Shown here in pieces: positions 56,105 to 64,000 of a stretch of DNA of 64,000 bases. The position numbers were made by a program, and so were the translations under genes. The notes beneath the pieces were generated by a model, which was not told the origin of the DNA, searched no databases, and was given only the letters and a program-made list of their open reading frames with translations. Each line of letters opens with the position of its first letter. Within the stretch, counting starts at the first letter, position 1. The DNA lies in the NCBI RefSeq assembly GCF_965139615.1, contig NZ_CBCSIQ010000001.1, positions 62,001 to 126,000 on the forward strand. Reading direction: 5' to 3'. Source of the stretch: Kerstersia similis. GTDB taxonomy: Bacteria > Pseudomonadota > Gammaproteobacteria > Burkholderiales > Burkholderiaceae_B.

Positions 56105-56859
56105 ATCGGGCGGGCCTGCCGGTAGTGGCGGCGCCGGATTGGCTGGGCGCGGCGGCATTTACGACGACGCGGCAGGGAGGCAGCAGCCTGGCGCCCTTCG
56201 AGAGCCTGAATCTGGGTGCATTGGCAGGCGATGATGCCGAGGCCGTGGTGCGCAACCGCAATCGCCTGGCGGCGGCGCTGCCGGGCGCACCGGTGTGGTT
56301 GCGGCAGGTACACGGTATTCGTGTCTATGATGCCGACGGCCCGCCGCTGGGCGACGGAGAGGAGCCCGAGGCCGACGCCGTTGTGACGGCCCAGGCGCGT
56401 CGTGTGCTGGCGATTCTGACGGCGGATTGTCTGCCGGTGGTCATTGCCGAGGCGCATGGCAAGGCACTGGGCGCGGCCCATGCCGGTTGGCGCGGTCTGG
56501 CAGCAGGCGTACTGGAGGCCACGCTGGACGCCCTGCGGCAGAAATGTCCCGATCCGGTCGGGTGGCGCGCCTGGATCGGTCCCGCCATCGGCCCGTCTGT
56601 TTTCGAGGTCGGCGAAGAAGTCAGGCAGGCGTTTGTCAGTGTCGATGCGGTTGCGGCCGAAGCCTTTCAGCCGCGTCCCGGGGTGCCGGGGAAATGGCTG
56701 GCGAATCTTCCCGCGCTGGCCGAACGCCGCCTGCGCCTGGCTGGCGTCGAAGTCGTTGCGCAAAGCGGTGAATGCACCTTCAGTGACGCGCAGGCATTTT
56801 TTTCTTATCGGCGCGACGGCATGACCGGCCGTTTGGCGACCTTGGCCTGGTTGCCCTGA
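56092..56859 (+). CDS. pgeF: Peptidoglycan editing factor PgeF (YfiH, multicopper-oxidase-like laccase domain family)
   Basis: 255 residues from ATG 56092, inside the 3' end of rluD. Members use a His/Cys/His zinc site; here the candidates are in RQVHGIRV, LTADCLPV and AAHAGWRG. YfiH/PgeF has been described as an amidase that corrects L-Ser misincorporated in peptidoglycan precursors and, in other family members, as a purine nucleoside-cleaving enzyme. It is often annotated as polyphenol oxidase. The rluD-pgeF order is the same as rluD-yfiH in E. coli. Confidence 0.92.
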   Translation: MGRVDRAGLPVVAAPDWLGAAAFTTTRQGGSSLAPFESLNLGALAGDDAEAVVRNRNRLAAALPGAPVWLRQVHGIRVYDADGPPLGDGEEPEADAVVTAQARRVLAILTADCLPVVIAEAHGKALGAAHAGWRGLAAGVLEATLDALRQKCPDPVGWRAWIGPAIGPSVFEVGEEVRQAFVSVDAVAAEAFQPRPGVPGKWLANLPALAERRLRLAGVEVVAQSGECTFSDAQAFFSYRRDGMTGRLATLAWLP

Positions 56860-56951
56860 GTCGGGCGGCAGCGCTATGTTGCGCTGCCGCATTGACAGCC
56901 CAGGCGGGCGCAGGCAACATCAGAAAAGCAGCAAGAAGATAGGGAGAGGAT

Positions 56952-58580
56952 GTGGGCGGACCAAAGGCAGCAGCGTCAGATTCAGTACCGGTTTTCTGTC
57001 CGCCCGAGGCGTGGCAGCTTATGCAGCAGGAATTTACAGCTGCCTACCAGCAATTGCTGCAAGCCTGGCAGACGGGGGCATTGCCGTCCCTGCGGGACAG
57101 GCGTTTCAGCGCGCCGGCCTGGGCCGAAAGCCAGCAACACCTGTTGCTGGCGCATTTGCATGTCCTGGCAGAGCAGACCCTGACCCGCATGGCGCGTACG
57201 GTCGATCTGTCCGACGAGGCGCGCGAACGCCTGGAATTCAGCCTGATGCAGTGGCTGGAAGCCAGTGCGCCGTCGAATTTCCTGGCGCTCAATCCGGATG
57301 TGATCCGTCGTGCCAGTGAAAGCGCGGGCGCCAGCCTGACCCGAGGCATGGAGAACCTGCTCGCGGATGTGCGGCGTGGCCGCATGTTGCAAAGCGATGA
57401 GAGCGTATTCGAACTGGGGCGCAATCTGGGTGTCAGCCCGGGGTCCGTGGTTTATGAAAATGCCTTGTTCCAGTTGATCCAGTACGATCCGCTCACCCCC
57501 AAGGTGTTTTCGCGGCCGCTGGTCATCGTGCCGCCTTGCATCAATAAGTTTTACATCCTGGATTTGCGTCCGGAGAATTCCCTGGTGCGGCATGCAGTTG
57601 AAGCCGGGCATACCGTATTCATGGTGTCCTGGCGCAACCCGCAGCCGGACGATGCTGATGCCGATACCATGGCGCAGGCCAGCTGGGATGACTATGTCGA
57701 GGACGGCGTCTTGCGTGCGCTGGCGGTGGCGGCGGATATCACCCGCCAGCCCCAGGTCAATGCGCTGGGCTTTTGTATCGGCGGCACCCTGCTGGGCGCG
57801 GCGCTGGCCGTGGCTGCGGCACGCGGCGAGCAACCGGTGGCGGCGCTCACCTTGCTGACGACCATGCTGGATTTCCGCGACGTCGGGGTATTGAAGGTCT
57901 TTGTCGATGAGGCCCATGCAGCGTTGCGCGATGCCTCGCTGGGGCAAGGCGGTTTGCTGCGGGCGACCGAACTGTCCACGACTTTCGCCTTCTTGCGGCC
58001 GCGTGAACTGGTCTGGTCGTACTTCGTGTCGAACTACCTGAAAGGCGATACACCGCCGCCGTTCGACCTGCTGTACTGGAATGCGGACGGCACCAATCTG
58101 CCCGGCCCATTCTTCACCTGGTATTTCCGCCAGGCTTACCTGGAAAACCGTTTGTGCATTCCGGGGGCGCTGGAGGTTTGCGGCGAGTCGCTGGATCTGG
58201 GGCTGGTCGATGTGCCGACCTATGTGTATGCCTCGCGCGATGATCACATCGTGCCCTGGAAAACCGCCTACGCCAGTCTTGAGCTGCTGCGCGGGCCTAC
58301 CCGTTTTGTTTTGGGCTCGTCGGGCCATATTGCCGGTGTCGTCAACCCGCCAGCCGGCAGCCGCCGGCAGCACTGGATCCTTGAAGACGGCCAGCATGAC
58401 GATCCGGACGCCTGGCTGCAAGCCGCCCAGCAGCATGTGGGCAGCTGGTGGCCCGATTGGCTGGCTTGGCTGGCGCCGCACGGAGGACGCGAGCGTCGGG
58501 CGCCGCAGAAGCCCGGTAACGCCCGTTATCAGCCCCTGGAGCCGGCGCCCGGCCGCTATGTAGGCGTCAAGGCTGAATAA
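56952..58580 (+). CDS. phaC: Class I poly(3-hydroxyalkanoate) synthase
   Basis: 542 residues. The start is a GTG at 56952 directly after AGGGAGAGG; an in-frame stop at 56940 rules out anything longer. It is shorter at the N-terminus than the Cupriavidus enzyme (589). The catalytic triad is Cys275 in the lipase-like box GFCIGG, Asp430 or Asp431 in SRDDHIVPW, and His459 in SSGHIAG. It polymerises hydroxyacyl-CoA into granules. It begins the phaC-phaB-phaR locus; no phaA thiolase lies in the gap. Confidence 0.95.
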   Translation: MGGPKAAASDSVPVFCPPEAWQLMQQEFTAAYQQLLQAWQTGALPSLRDRRFSAPAWAESQQHLLLAHLHVLAEQTLTRMARTVDLSDEARERLEFSLMQWLEASAPSNFLALNPDVIRRASESAGASLTRGMENLLADVRRGRMLQSDESVFELGRNLGVSPGSVVYENALFQLIQYDPLTPKVFSRPLVIVPPCINKFYILDLRPENSLVRHAVEAGHTVFMVSWRNPQPDDADADTMAQASWDDYVEDGVLRALAVAADITRQPQVNALGFCIGGTLLGAALAVAAARGEQPVAALTLLTTMLDFRDVGVLKVFVDEAHAALRDASLGQGGLLRATELSTTFAFLRPRELVWSYFVSNYLKGDTPPPFDLLYWNADGTNLPGPFFTWYFRQAYLENRLCIPGALEVCGESLDLGLVDVPTYVYASRDDHIVPWKTAYASLELLRGPTRFVLGSSGHIAGVVNPPAGSRRQHWILEDGQHDDPDAWLQAAQQHVGSWWPDWLAWLAPHGGRERRAPQKPGNARYQPLEPAPGRYVGVKAE

Positions 58581-58618
58581 TAAGCAGCGCTGAATACGCA
58601 GCACCGCCCTGGAACCGG

Positions 58619-58649
58619 CCATGGCCGTCGTGCGGCACGACCGCCATGG
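58619..58649. other. 31-base near-perfect palindrome between phaC and phaB
   Basis: Two 15-base arms around one central G, with a single mismatch. The inner part GTCGTGC-G-GCACGAC is exact. No T-tract follows. It could be an operator, for example for PhaR, or an mRNA hairpin that uncouples phaB from phaC. Confidence 0.55.
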
Positions 58650-58790
58650 GTGTCGGCCGGGGCGGCGTCTGCCGGCGCCGTCTGAGGGCGGGGCAATGCA
58701 AATACCGATACCGCCAGGGCCGGTTTTCCGGCAAGATGGCCCGCATGGGGCGCGTGTTGCGATAAAGATGGGAATAAGAGGAGACACAAA

Positions 58791-59528
58791 ATGAGTCAGA
58801 AAATTGCTTATGTCACGGGTGGAATGGGTGGAATTGGAACGGCAATCTGCCGTCGCCTCGCACGTGACGGCTATATCGTGGTGGCCGGTTGCGGCCCCAG
58901 CCGGGATTGGCGCCAGTGGCTGGACGAGCAGGAGGCCGATGGCTTCCAGTTCCACGCGTCAGTGGGTAATGTGGCCGACTGGGATTCGACTGTCGCGGCG
59001 TTTGAGAAAATTCGTGCTGAACTGGGGCCGGTCAATGTGCTGGTGAACAATGCCGGGATCACGCGCGATGGCGTCTTTCGCAAGCTCAGCCGCGAGGATT
59101 GGATGGCAGTCATCAACACCAATCTGAACAGCCTGTTTAACGTGACCAAGCAGGTGATTGAGGACATGGTGGGCAGCGGCTGGGGTCGTATCATCAATAT
59201 CAGCTCGGTCAATGGCCAGAAGGGCCAGTTCGGCCAGACCAACTATTCCACGGCCAAAGCCGGTCTCCATGGGTTCACCATGGCGCTGGCCCAGGAAGTG
59301 GCCAACAAGGGGGTAACGGTGAATACGGTTTCCCCCGGCTATATCGGTACCGAAATGGTGCGCGCCATACGTTCCGACGTGCTGGAAAAGATCGTTGGAA
59401 CCATTCCTGTGCGCCGCCTGGGAACACCGGAAGAGATTGCTTCCATTGTTTCCTGGATTGCCTCGCCTGATGCAGGTTTTGCCACCGGGGCGGATTTCTC
59501 CGTCAATGGTGGCCTGCACATGGGGTGA
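58791..59528 (+). CDS. phaB: Acetoacetyl-CoA reductase (3-oxoacyl-CoA reductase)
   Basis: 245 residues; AAGAGGAGA lies 8 bases before the ATG. It is a short-chain dehydrogenase: cofactor loop TGGMGGIGTAICRRLA, NNAG motif LVNNAGITRDG, and the Ser-Tyr-Lys triad in NISSVNGQKGQFGQTNYSTAKAG. The GQFGQTNYS and FATGADFSVNGGLHMG segments are characteristic of PhaB rather than FabG. It supplies (R)-3-hydroxybutyryl-CoA to PhaC. It is 210 bases after phaC. Confidence 0.95.
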   Translation: MSQKIAYVTGGMGGIGTAICRRLARDGYIVVAGCGPSRDWRQWLDEQEADGFQFHASVGNVADWDSTVAAFEKIRAELGPVNVLVNNAGITRDGVFRKLSREDWMAVINTNLNSLFNVTKQVIEDMVGSGWGRIINISSVNGQKGQFGQTNYSTAKAGLHGFTMALAQEVANKGVTVNTVSPGYIGTEMVRAIRSDVLEKIVGTIPVRRLGTPEEIASIVSWIASPDAGFATGADFSVNGGLHMG

Positions 59529-59593
59529 GGAAACCGCCGTCCGGCGCCCGCCATTCGGGGCGCCGCTGCAAATGAAGTTTTATCAGGATTGCC

Positions 59594-60157
59594 ATGACTC
59601 AAGCCAAGCCAGCCGAGGCGGCGCAACGCCTCATCAAGAAATACCCCAATCGCCGTCTGTACGACACGCGAACCAGTACCTACATCACCCTGGCTGACGT
59701 CAAGCAATTGGTCATTGCCAGCGAGCCGTTCCTGGTCGTCGATGCCAAGACCGGCGAAGACCTGACGCGCAGCATCCTGCTGCAGATCATCCTGGAAGAA
59801 GAGAGCGGCGGCATGCCGATGTTCTCGGCGCCGGTGCTGGCGCAGATCATCCGTTTCTATGGTCACGCGATGCAGGGCATCATGGGTTCGTACCTGGAAA
59901 AGAACCTGCAGGCATTCATGGAAATCCAGGAACGGATGGCCGAACAGTCGCAAGGCTTGTACGGCAAGCAGTTCGGCCCCGAAGTCTGGGCGCAGTTCAT
60001 GAACGTGCAGGCGCCCATGGTGCAGAGCATGATGAACAACTACATAGAACAGAGCAAGAATCTGTTCGTGCAGATGCAGGGCCAGATGCAGGATCAGGCA
60101 CGCAACCTGTTTTCCACTTTTCCGTTTCCGCCGGGCGGCAAGGACGAGCAGCGCTAG
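59594..60157 (+). CDS. phaR: Polyhydroxyalkanoate synthesis regulator PhaR
   Basis: 187 residues. The N-terminal DNA- and granule-binding domain (RLIKKYPNRRLYDTRTSTYITLADVKQLV) is the PHB_acc_N signature; the middle holds the accumulation-regulator domain (DLTRSILLQIILEEE). The C-terminus is Met/Gln-rich and helical. PhaR binds PHB and represses phasin and pha genes until granules form. It is 65 bases after phaB and followed by a terminator. Confidence 0.95.
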   Translation: MTQAKPAEAAQRLIKKYPNRRLYDTRTSTYITLADVKQLVIASEPFLVVDAKTGEDLTRSILLQIILEEESGGMPMFSAPVLAQIIRFYGHAMQGIMGSYLEKNLQAFMEIQERMAEQSQGLYGKQFGPEVWAQFMNVQAPMVQSMMNNYIEQSKNLFVQMQGQMQDQARNLFSTFPFPPGGKDEQR

Positions 60158-60190
60158 CCTGGAGCGCGAGCACAGAGAAAACGGGCAAGG

Positions 60191-60228
60191 ATGGAAAAAG
60201 GCAGCGCATGGACGCCGCCTTTTTCCAT
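60191..60228 (+). terminator. Terminator after phaR
   Basis: ATGGAAAAAGGC pairs perfectly with GCCTTTTTCCAT across a 14-base loop that can pair further. The right arm contains a run of five T residues. It ends the pha unit. Confidence 0.75.
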
Positions 60229-60334
60229 TGTCCCATTGCGCCATGCTTCCGGTCGGTCAGGGCGGGCCAAGCCCGAGCCGGTGGCCGGCCTGGGCATCAT
60301 CCTGGCAGTAAGCCGTTCGCAACAGGAGTCATCC

Positions 60335-62095
60335 ATGGCTATTGTGAAAACGTCGTGCCTGTCAGTCTGGGCGGGGGTTCTGGCAGGGGCATTGGCCGGC
60401 TTGTCGATGACGGTTCAGGCCGCACCCGACGCCATTTTCATCAATGCCCAGGTGTTTACCGCGGACGAGGCGCAGCCTGCAGCGCAGGCATTTGCGGTCG
60501 AGGATGGGCGCATCCTGGCCATTGGCGGGCAGGATGCGGTGCTGGCCTATCGGGGGCCGCAGACTCAGGTGATAGACCTGGAGGGCAAGCGGGTTTTGCC
60601 AGGGCTCATAGATGCGCATACCCATGCGGTGATCGGAGGTCTGGCCGCGTTGTCGCCGAACCTGGAGGACGAGGCGTTGGCGTTGCCCGAGCTTGTCCGG
60701 CGGGTGCAGGCGTGGCGCGCCGCCGCAGGCGGCAAAGCGGGCGAACCGCTGGTGGTGTTTGGCGTGAATCCCGATGCCTGGGCTGACCCTCAGCGTCTGT
60801 CTGCCGCGTTCGACGGCCCTGGCTGGGAGGGGCAAGCCCTGTTGCTGATGGGGTCTGATCTGCATACAGCCTGGGCCAATCGCGCCATGCGGGCCCAGGC
60901 AGGCATCAATCGGGACTATGCGCAGCGCCTGACGGCGGCGCAACGGCATACCGTGGGGCTGGGGCCGGAGGGTGAGCCTGACGGCATCCTGGTGGATGCC
61001 GGCGTGGATTTGGCAACGCTGCAGTTGCCGCGGCCGGACGCCGCGCAGTTGCTGGCGGCAGCAAGGTTTGCCGTGCAGGCCAACAATCGCTATGGCATTA
61101 CGGCCTGGATGGACCCGGCTGCCAATGCCGGCCCGGGCGAGGCCTTGTTTTCGCGTGCGCCAGGCAGTACGGGCACGGGTATTCTGCCTGCATATCGCGC
61201 CCTGGCCGAAGCGGGGGAGCTGACCGCCCATGTGGCAGCCCTGCTGGTTGTCAGCCCGTTCAGCGATGCGGAAGATCTGGATCGGCTGGCAGAGGTGCGG
61301 CAGCAGTTCCTGGGGATCCCTAACCTGAGCCTGCCAGGAATCAAGATATTTGCCGATGGCGTGCTGGAGTATCCGGCGCAAAGCGCCGCCCTGCTAGGCC
61401 AGTATGGCAATTCAGGCATGCGCGGCGAGATGTTGCTGAGCCGTGATGGCTTGCAGGCACTGGTGGATGCGGCGGATGCGCGCGGTTGGCTGGTGCATAT
61501 CCACGCGCTGGGCGACCGAGCCGTGCGTGAATCGTTGGATGCCTTCGAGTGCGCCCGCCAGCGGCGGGAGAGCGGCATATCGCACTCCATCACGCATCTG
61601 CAATTGGTGGATCCGACGGATTATCCCCGTTTTGCGCGCCTGGGCGTGATCGCTGTGATGCAGCTGCATTGGGCCGAGATGGACAATTACCTGCTGGATC
61701 TGGTCAAGCCCTATCTGAGCGAGCAGGCGTTCATGGGGCAGTATCCGGCCCGCTCTCTGCAAACGCAGGGGGCCGTCATTGCGGGTGCCAGCGATTGGCC
61801 GATTTCAACGGCCAACCCCTGGGAAGCCATGCACCATGCAATGACGCGCCTGGGGCCCGAGGGGGGCTTGAACCCGGCCGAGCGCATGGATGCCAGCAGC
61901 ATGCTGCTGGCCTATACCCGGCATGCCGCGCAGGCCATCGGCCAGGCTGAGCAGATCGGATCATTGGCCGCGGGCAAACAGGCAGACTTTATTGTCCTGG
62001 ACAGGGATGTGCTGGCGGTCGATGCCGCAGCCTTGAAAGAGACCCAGGTGCTGGCCACTTATTTTGCCGGCCGAAAGATATATGAAGCGCCATAG
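60335..62095 (+). CDS. Periplasmic amidohydrolase, YtcJ-like
   Basis: 586 residues from ATG 60335, with AGGAG 6 bases upstream. A signal peptide (WAGVLAGALAGLSMTVQAA) points to export. Features of the YtcJ/metal-dependent hydrolase group are INAQVFTADE, then the metal ligands GLIDAHTHAVIG, later HIHALGDRAVRESLDAFE, and the C-terminal GSLAAGKQADFIVLD. These enzymes hydrolyse amides or related bonds; the substrate is unknown. A strong terminator separates it from phaR, so its link to PHA metabolism is only positional. Confidence 0.88.
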   Translation: MAIVKTSCLSVWAGVLAGALAGLSMTVQAAPDAIFINAQVFTADEAQPAAQAFAVEDGRILAIGGQDAVLAYRGPQTQVIDLEGKRVLPGLIDAHTHAVIGGLAALSPNLEDEALALPELVRRVQAWRAAAGGKAGEPLVVFGVNPDAWADPQRLSAAFDGPGWEGQALLLMGSDLHTAWANRAMRAQAGINRDYAQRLTAAQRHTVGLGPEGEPDGILVDAGVDLATLQLPRPDAAQLLAAARFAVQANNRYGITAWMDPAANAGPGEALFSRAPGSTGTGILPAYRALAEAGELTAHVAALLVVSPFSDAEDLDRLAEVRQQFLGIPNLSLPGIKIFADGVLEYPAQSAALLGQYGNSGMRGEMLLSRDGLQALVDAADARGWLVHIHALGDRAVRESLDAFECARQRRESGISHSITHLQLVDPTDYPRFARLGVIAVMQLHWAEMDNYLLDLVKPYLSEQAFMGQYPARSLQTQGAVIAGASDWPISTANPWEAMHHAMTRLGPEGGLNPAERMDASSMLLAYTRHAAQAIGQAEQIGSLAAGKQADFIVLDRDVLAVDAAALKETQVLATYFAGRKIYEAP

Positions 62096-62163
62096 CGCCA
62101 TATAGGGCCGGCTATGTCGGGCAAGAGGGCAGAACCCTGGCCGGCGAGCCGGGGCTGCCGCGT

Positions 62164-62898
62164 TCAGGCGGCGTCTTTTTCTTTTTCGATCAGCTTGTGC
62201 AGCTTCTCTTTGTCGAGCAGTTGCACCTGGCGCTGATTGACGCGGATCAGCTCTTCGCGGGCAAAACGTGAAAACAGCCGGCTGACGGTTTCCAGGGTGA
62301 GCCCCAGGTAATTGCCGATTTCCTCACGGCTCATGCGCATGACGAACTCGGTGGAGGAGTAGCCCAGCGCCGAGAGACGGGTGGAAAGATTCAGCAGGAA
62401 TGCCGCCAGACGCTGTTCGGCACGCATGGATCCCAAGGCCATCAGCATCTGGTGCGACCGCGAAATTTCGCGGCTCATCAGGCGCAGGATCTGTTGCTGC
62501 AGGCTGGGCAGGTGGCGTGCAAGATTGTCCAGGTCTTCCAGGTGGATGACGCAGACTTCGGCATCTTCCAGGGCGACGGCATTGGAGACATGGTGGCCTT
62601 CTACCATGCCATCGAGGCCGACAATTTCACCGGGAAGGTGAAAGCCGGTGATCTGGAATTGCCCCTGGGCATTTTCGATCTGGGTCTTGAGGGTACCGAT
62701 GCGGACGCTGTAGATCGCCGTCAAGGGTTCGTGCAGCGTGTAGAGCGGCTGGCCTTTTTCGATGCGCAGGCGCTCCTTGATCAGGCCATCGAGTTTGGCG
62801 ACGTCGTGGGTATTCATGCCAATCGGCAGGCAGACATGCCCCAGCATGCAACTGGAACAGTGCACGGCTTCAGAGGGCAGGAGGACTCGTTTGGCCAT
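62164..62898 (-). CDS. fnr: FNR-type oxygen-sensing transcriptional regulator
   Basis: 244 residues from ATG 62898. Four cysteines fit a [4Fe-4S] oxygen sensor: Cys14, Cys17, Cys23 (CSSCMLGHVC) and Cys116 (AEVCVIHL). A cyclic-nucleotide-binding fold, a dimerisation helix and a C-terminal helix-turn-helix follow. The recognition helix LTLETVSRLFSRF has the E-x2-SR pattern of FNR, which reads TTGAT-N4-ATCAA. The homologue in Bordetella is called btr. The upstream neighbour phoH is on the same strand but ends in a terminator. Confidence 0.94.
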   Translation of the reverse strand: MAKRVLLPSEAVHCSSCMLGHVCLPIGMNTHDVAKLDGLIKERLRIEKGQPLYTLHEPLTAIYSVRIGTLKTQIENAQGQFQITGFHLPGEIVGLDGMVEGHHVSNAVALEDAEVCVIHLEDLDNLARHLPSLQQQILRLMSREISRSHQMLMALGSMRAEQRLAAFLLNLSTRLSALGYSSTEFVMRMSREEIGNYLGLTLETVSRLFSRFAREELIRVNQRQVQLLDKEKLHKLIEKEKDAA

Positions 62899-63017
62899 GG
62901 ATGGGTGTGAATTCCGTGAGAGAGGCGGCAGCAGGCATACCGTAAGACCCGGGCAGAGCATCGAACAAACGTTTGAAATTTGCCCGGAATCTGTCCGATG
63001 ATTTCAAAGGATTGTAA

Positions 63018-63031
63018 TTGACTTTGCTCAA
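63018..63031 (-). promoter_or_regulatory. Candidate FNR box upstream of fnr
   Basis: TTGAC-TTTG-CTCAA matches 8 of 10 positions of the FNR consensus, about 120 bases before the fnr start. Autoregulation of fnr is known in E. coli. A weak -10-like CAGATT lies about 33 bases downstream on the reverse strand. Confidence 0.4.
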
Positions 63032-63039
63032 TAAGACGC

Positions 63040-63080
63040 AAAATGGCCGGCTACCCCTGGTTTCAGGGCTAGCCGGCCAT
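63040..63080 (-). terminator. Terminator of the phoH gene
   Basis: ATGGCCGGCTA pairs perfectly with TAGCCGGCCAT, with a further inner CCCT/AGGG stem; four T residues follow on the reverse strand. It lies 14 bases beyond the phoH stop and before fnr. Confidence 0.7.
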
Positions 63081-63093
63081 GGTGTTGCCAGGC

Positions 63094-64000
63094 TTAGAGG
63101 ACGTCGCCGGCGTAGTCCGCCAGGCGCGAGCGTTCGCCGCGTTGCAGGGTGATATGGCCGGCGTGCGGCCAGCCTTTGAAGCGATCCACCACGTAGGTCA
63201 GGCCGGAGCTGCCTTCGGTCAGGTACGGGGTGTCGATCTGGGCGATATTGCCCAGGCAGACGACCTTGGTTCCCGGTCCGGCGCGGGTGACCAGGGTTTT
63301 CATCTGCTTGGGCGTCAGGTTTTGCGCTTCGTCGATGATCAGGTACTTATTGAGGAAAGTGCGGCCGCGCATGAAGTTGAGCGACTTGACCTTGATGTGC
63401 GAACGGATCAGGTCCAGCGTGGCATTCTGGTTCCAGTCGCCGCCGTTGGTGCCGCTGGTCGAGTGCAGGACTTCCAGGTTGTCGTCCAGCGCGCCCATCC
63501 AGGGCTGCATCTTTTCTTCTTCCGTGCCGGGCAGGAAACCGATGTCATCGCCCACGGGCACGGTGATGCGCGTCATGATGATCTCGGTATAGCGCTTGGT
63601 TTCCAGCACCTGGGCCAGGCCGGCGGCCAGCGCCAGCAGGGTCTTGCCGGTGCCTGCCTGGCCCAGCAGCGACACAAAGTCGCAATCGGGGTCCATCAGC
63701 AGGTTCAGGGCGAAATTCTGTTCACGGTTGCGGGCCGTAATGCCCCAGACGTTGTTCTTGCCGTGGGAGTGGTCGCGCAGCGTTGCGAGGACGGCAGTCT
63801 TGCCGCTGACTTCTTTGACGCGGGCATGCAGCGGCAGGGCGCCATCCAGGAACACGAACTGATTCACCGTGAACTGGCTGCACAGCGGGCCATGGATGCG
63901 GTAATACGTCGTGCCGCCCTGTTGCCAGGATTCGATGTCCTTGCCGTGCTTGTTCCAGAAGTTTTCCGGTAACTGCAGCAGGCCGGTATAGAGCAGGTCG
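63094..64000 (-). CDS. PhoH-family ATPase with expected PIN domain, 5' truncated by window edge
   Basis: The visible part is 301 codons plus the stop, open to the window edge from DLLYTGLLQLPENFWN onward, so the N-terminus is missing. The PhoH ATPase core has Walker A GQAGTGKT and Walker B YLIIDEAQNL, then LGNIAQIDTPYLTEGSSGL. The sequence before the ATPase (WQQGGTTYYRIHGP, then VFLDGALP) is that of the PIN-PhoH fusion (YlaK type), proposed to act as an RNA helicase-ribonuclease. The PIN catalytic residues would lie outside the window. The apparent GTG near 63867 is internal. Function in this organism is not established. Confidence 0.9.
   Translation of the reverse strand, partial: DLLYTGLLQLPENFWNKHGKDIESWQQGGTTYYRIHGPLCSQFTVNQFVFLDGALPLHARVKEVSGKTAVLATLRDHSHGKNNVWGITARNREQNFALNLLMDPDCDFVSLLGQAGTGKTLLALAAGLAQVLETKRYTEIIMTRITVPVGDDIGFLPGTEEEKMQPWMGALDDNLEVLHSTSGTNGGDWNQNATLDLIRSHIKVKSLNFMRGRTFLNKYLIIDEAQNLTPKQMKTLVTRAGPGTKVVCLGNIAQIDTPYLTEGSSGLTYVVDRFKGWPHAGHITLQRGERSRLADYAGDVL

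Overview
This is a 64 kb piece of chromosome from a moderately high-GC betaproteobacterium, most likely order Burkholderiales and close to the Alcaligenaceae (Bordetella, Achromobacter, Castellaniella type). The clues are the sucA-sucB-lpd operon layout, a phaC-phaB-phaR polyhydroxyalkanoate locus, the pdxJ/acpS/nagZ/uvrC/pgsA neighbourhood, an FNR with an N-terminal cysteine cluster, a tryptophanyl-tRNA synthetase with a long C-terminal extension, and several RND pumps with lipoprotein adaptors. I see no rRNA or tRNA gene, CRISPR array, phage or insertion sequence. The window starts inside an MFS gene and ends inside a phoH-family gene.

Layout. 1-3.1 kb: 3' part of a DHA2-type MFS exporter and a membrane-anchored DKNYY-repeat protein. 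3.1-6.4 kb: a reverse-strand pair for the carboxy(nor)spermidine polyamine route (dehydrogenase plus NspC), then a TetR regulator. 6.4-12.9 kb: a complete RND tripartite pump (adaptor, permease, outer-membrane factor), followed closely by pdxJ. 13.7-15.7 kb: a GGDEF-EAL protein with a degenerate GGDEF and an AT-rich leader, lying between pdxJ and acpS. 15.8-19.9 kb: acpS, nagZ, uvrC, pgsA. 19.9-22.5 kb: a divergent MFS/LysR pair. 22.6-27.7 kb: queF, aceA and maeB. 28.2-33.9 kb: the 2-oxoglutarate dehydrogenase operon. 34.0-39.8 kb: an accessory-looking block of three MFS exporters and two TetR regulators with clear palindromic operators. 40.0-43.2 kb: zapE, trpS and a small secreted protein. 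43.3-49.1 kb: a second RND pump on the reverse strand, downstream of tex (49.4-51.8 kb). 52-56.9 kb: a DinG/YoaA helicase, bamD, rluD and pgeF. 56.9-60.2 kb: phaC, phaB, phaR. 60.3-64 kb: a periplasmic amidohydrolase, fnr and phoH.

How it works together. Central carbon genes dominate the middle: isocitrate lyase (glyoxylate shunt), the hybrid malic enzyme (C4 to C3) and 2-oxoglutarate dehydrogenase. The pha genes store acetyl-CoA-derived carbon as polymer, and FNR links the area to oxygen status. Around this core are five MFS and two RND exporters, mostly next to TetR or LysR regulators; that density is the most distinctive large-scale feature. The best regulatory signals are three CATAC-N5-GTATG palindromes before one TetR gene, a TGACCG-T-CGGTCA palindrome before another MFS/TetR pair, a TGATAT-N8-ATATCA element in the MFS/LysR gap, and a GTGAAAA motif array upstream of aceA. 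Several very strong hairpins without a T-tract follow stop codons.

I did not find a system I could call wholly new. The strongest candidates for something under-described are the DKNYY membrane protein, the TrpS C-terminal domain, the inserted GGDEF-EAL gene and the regulated efflux block.
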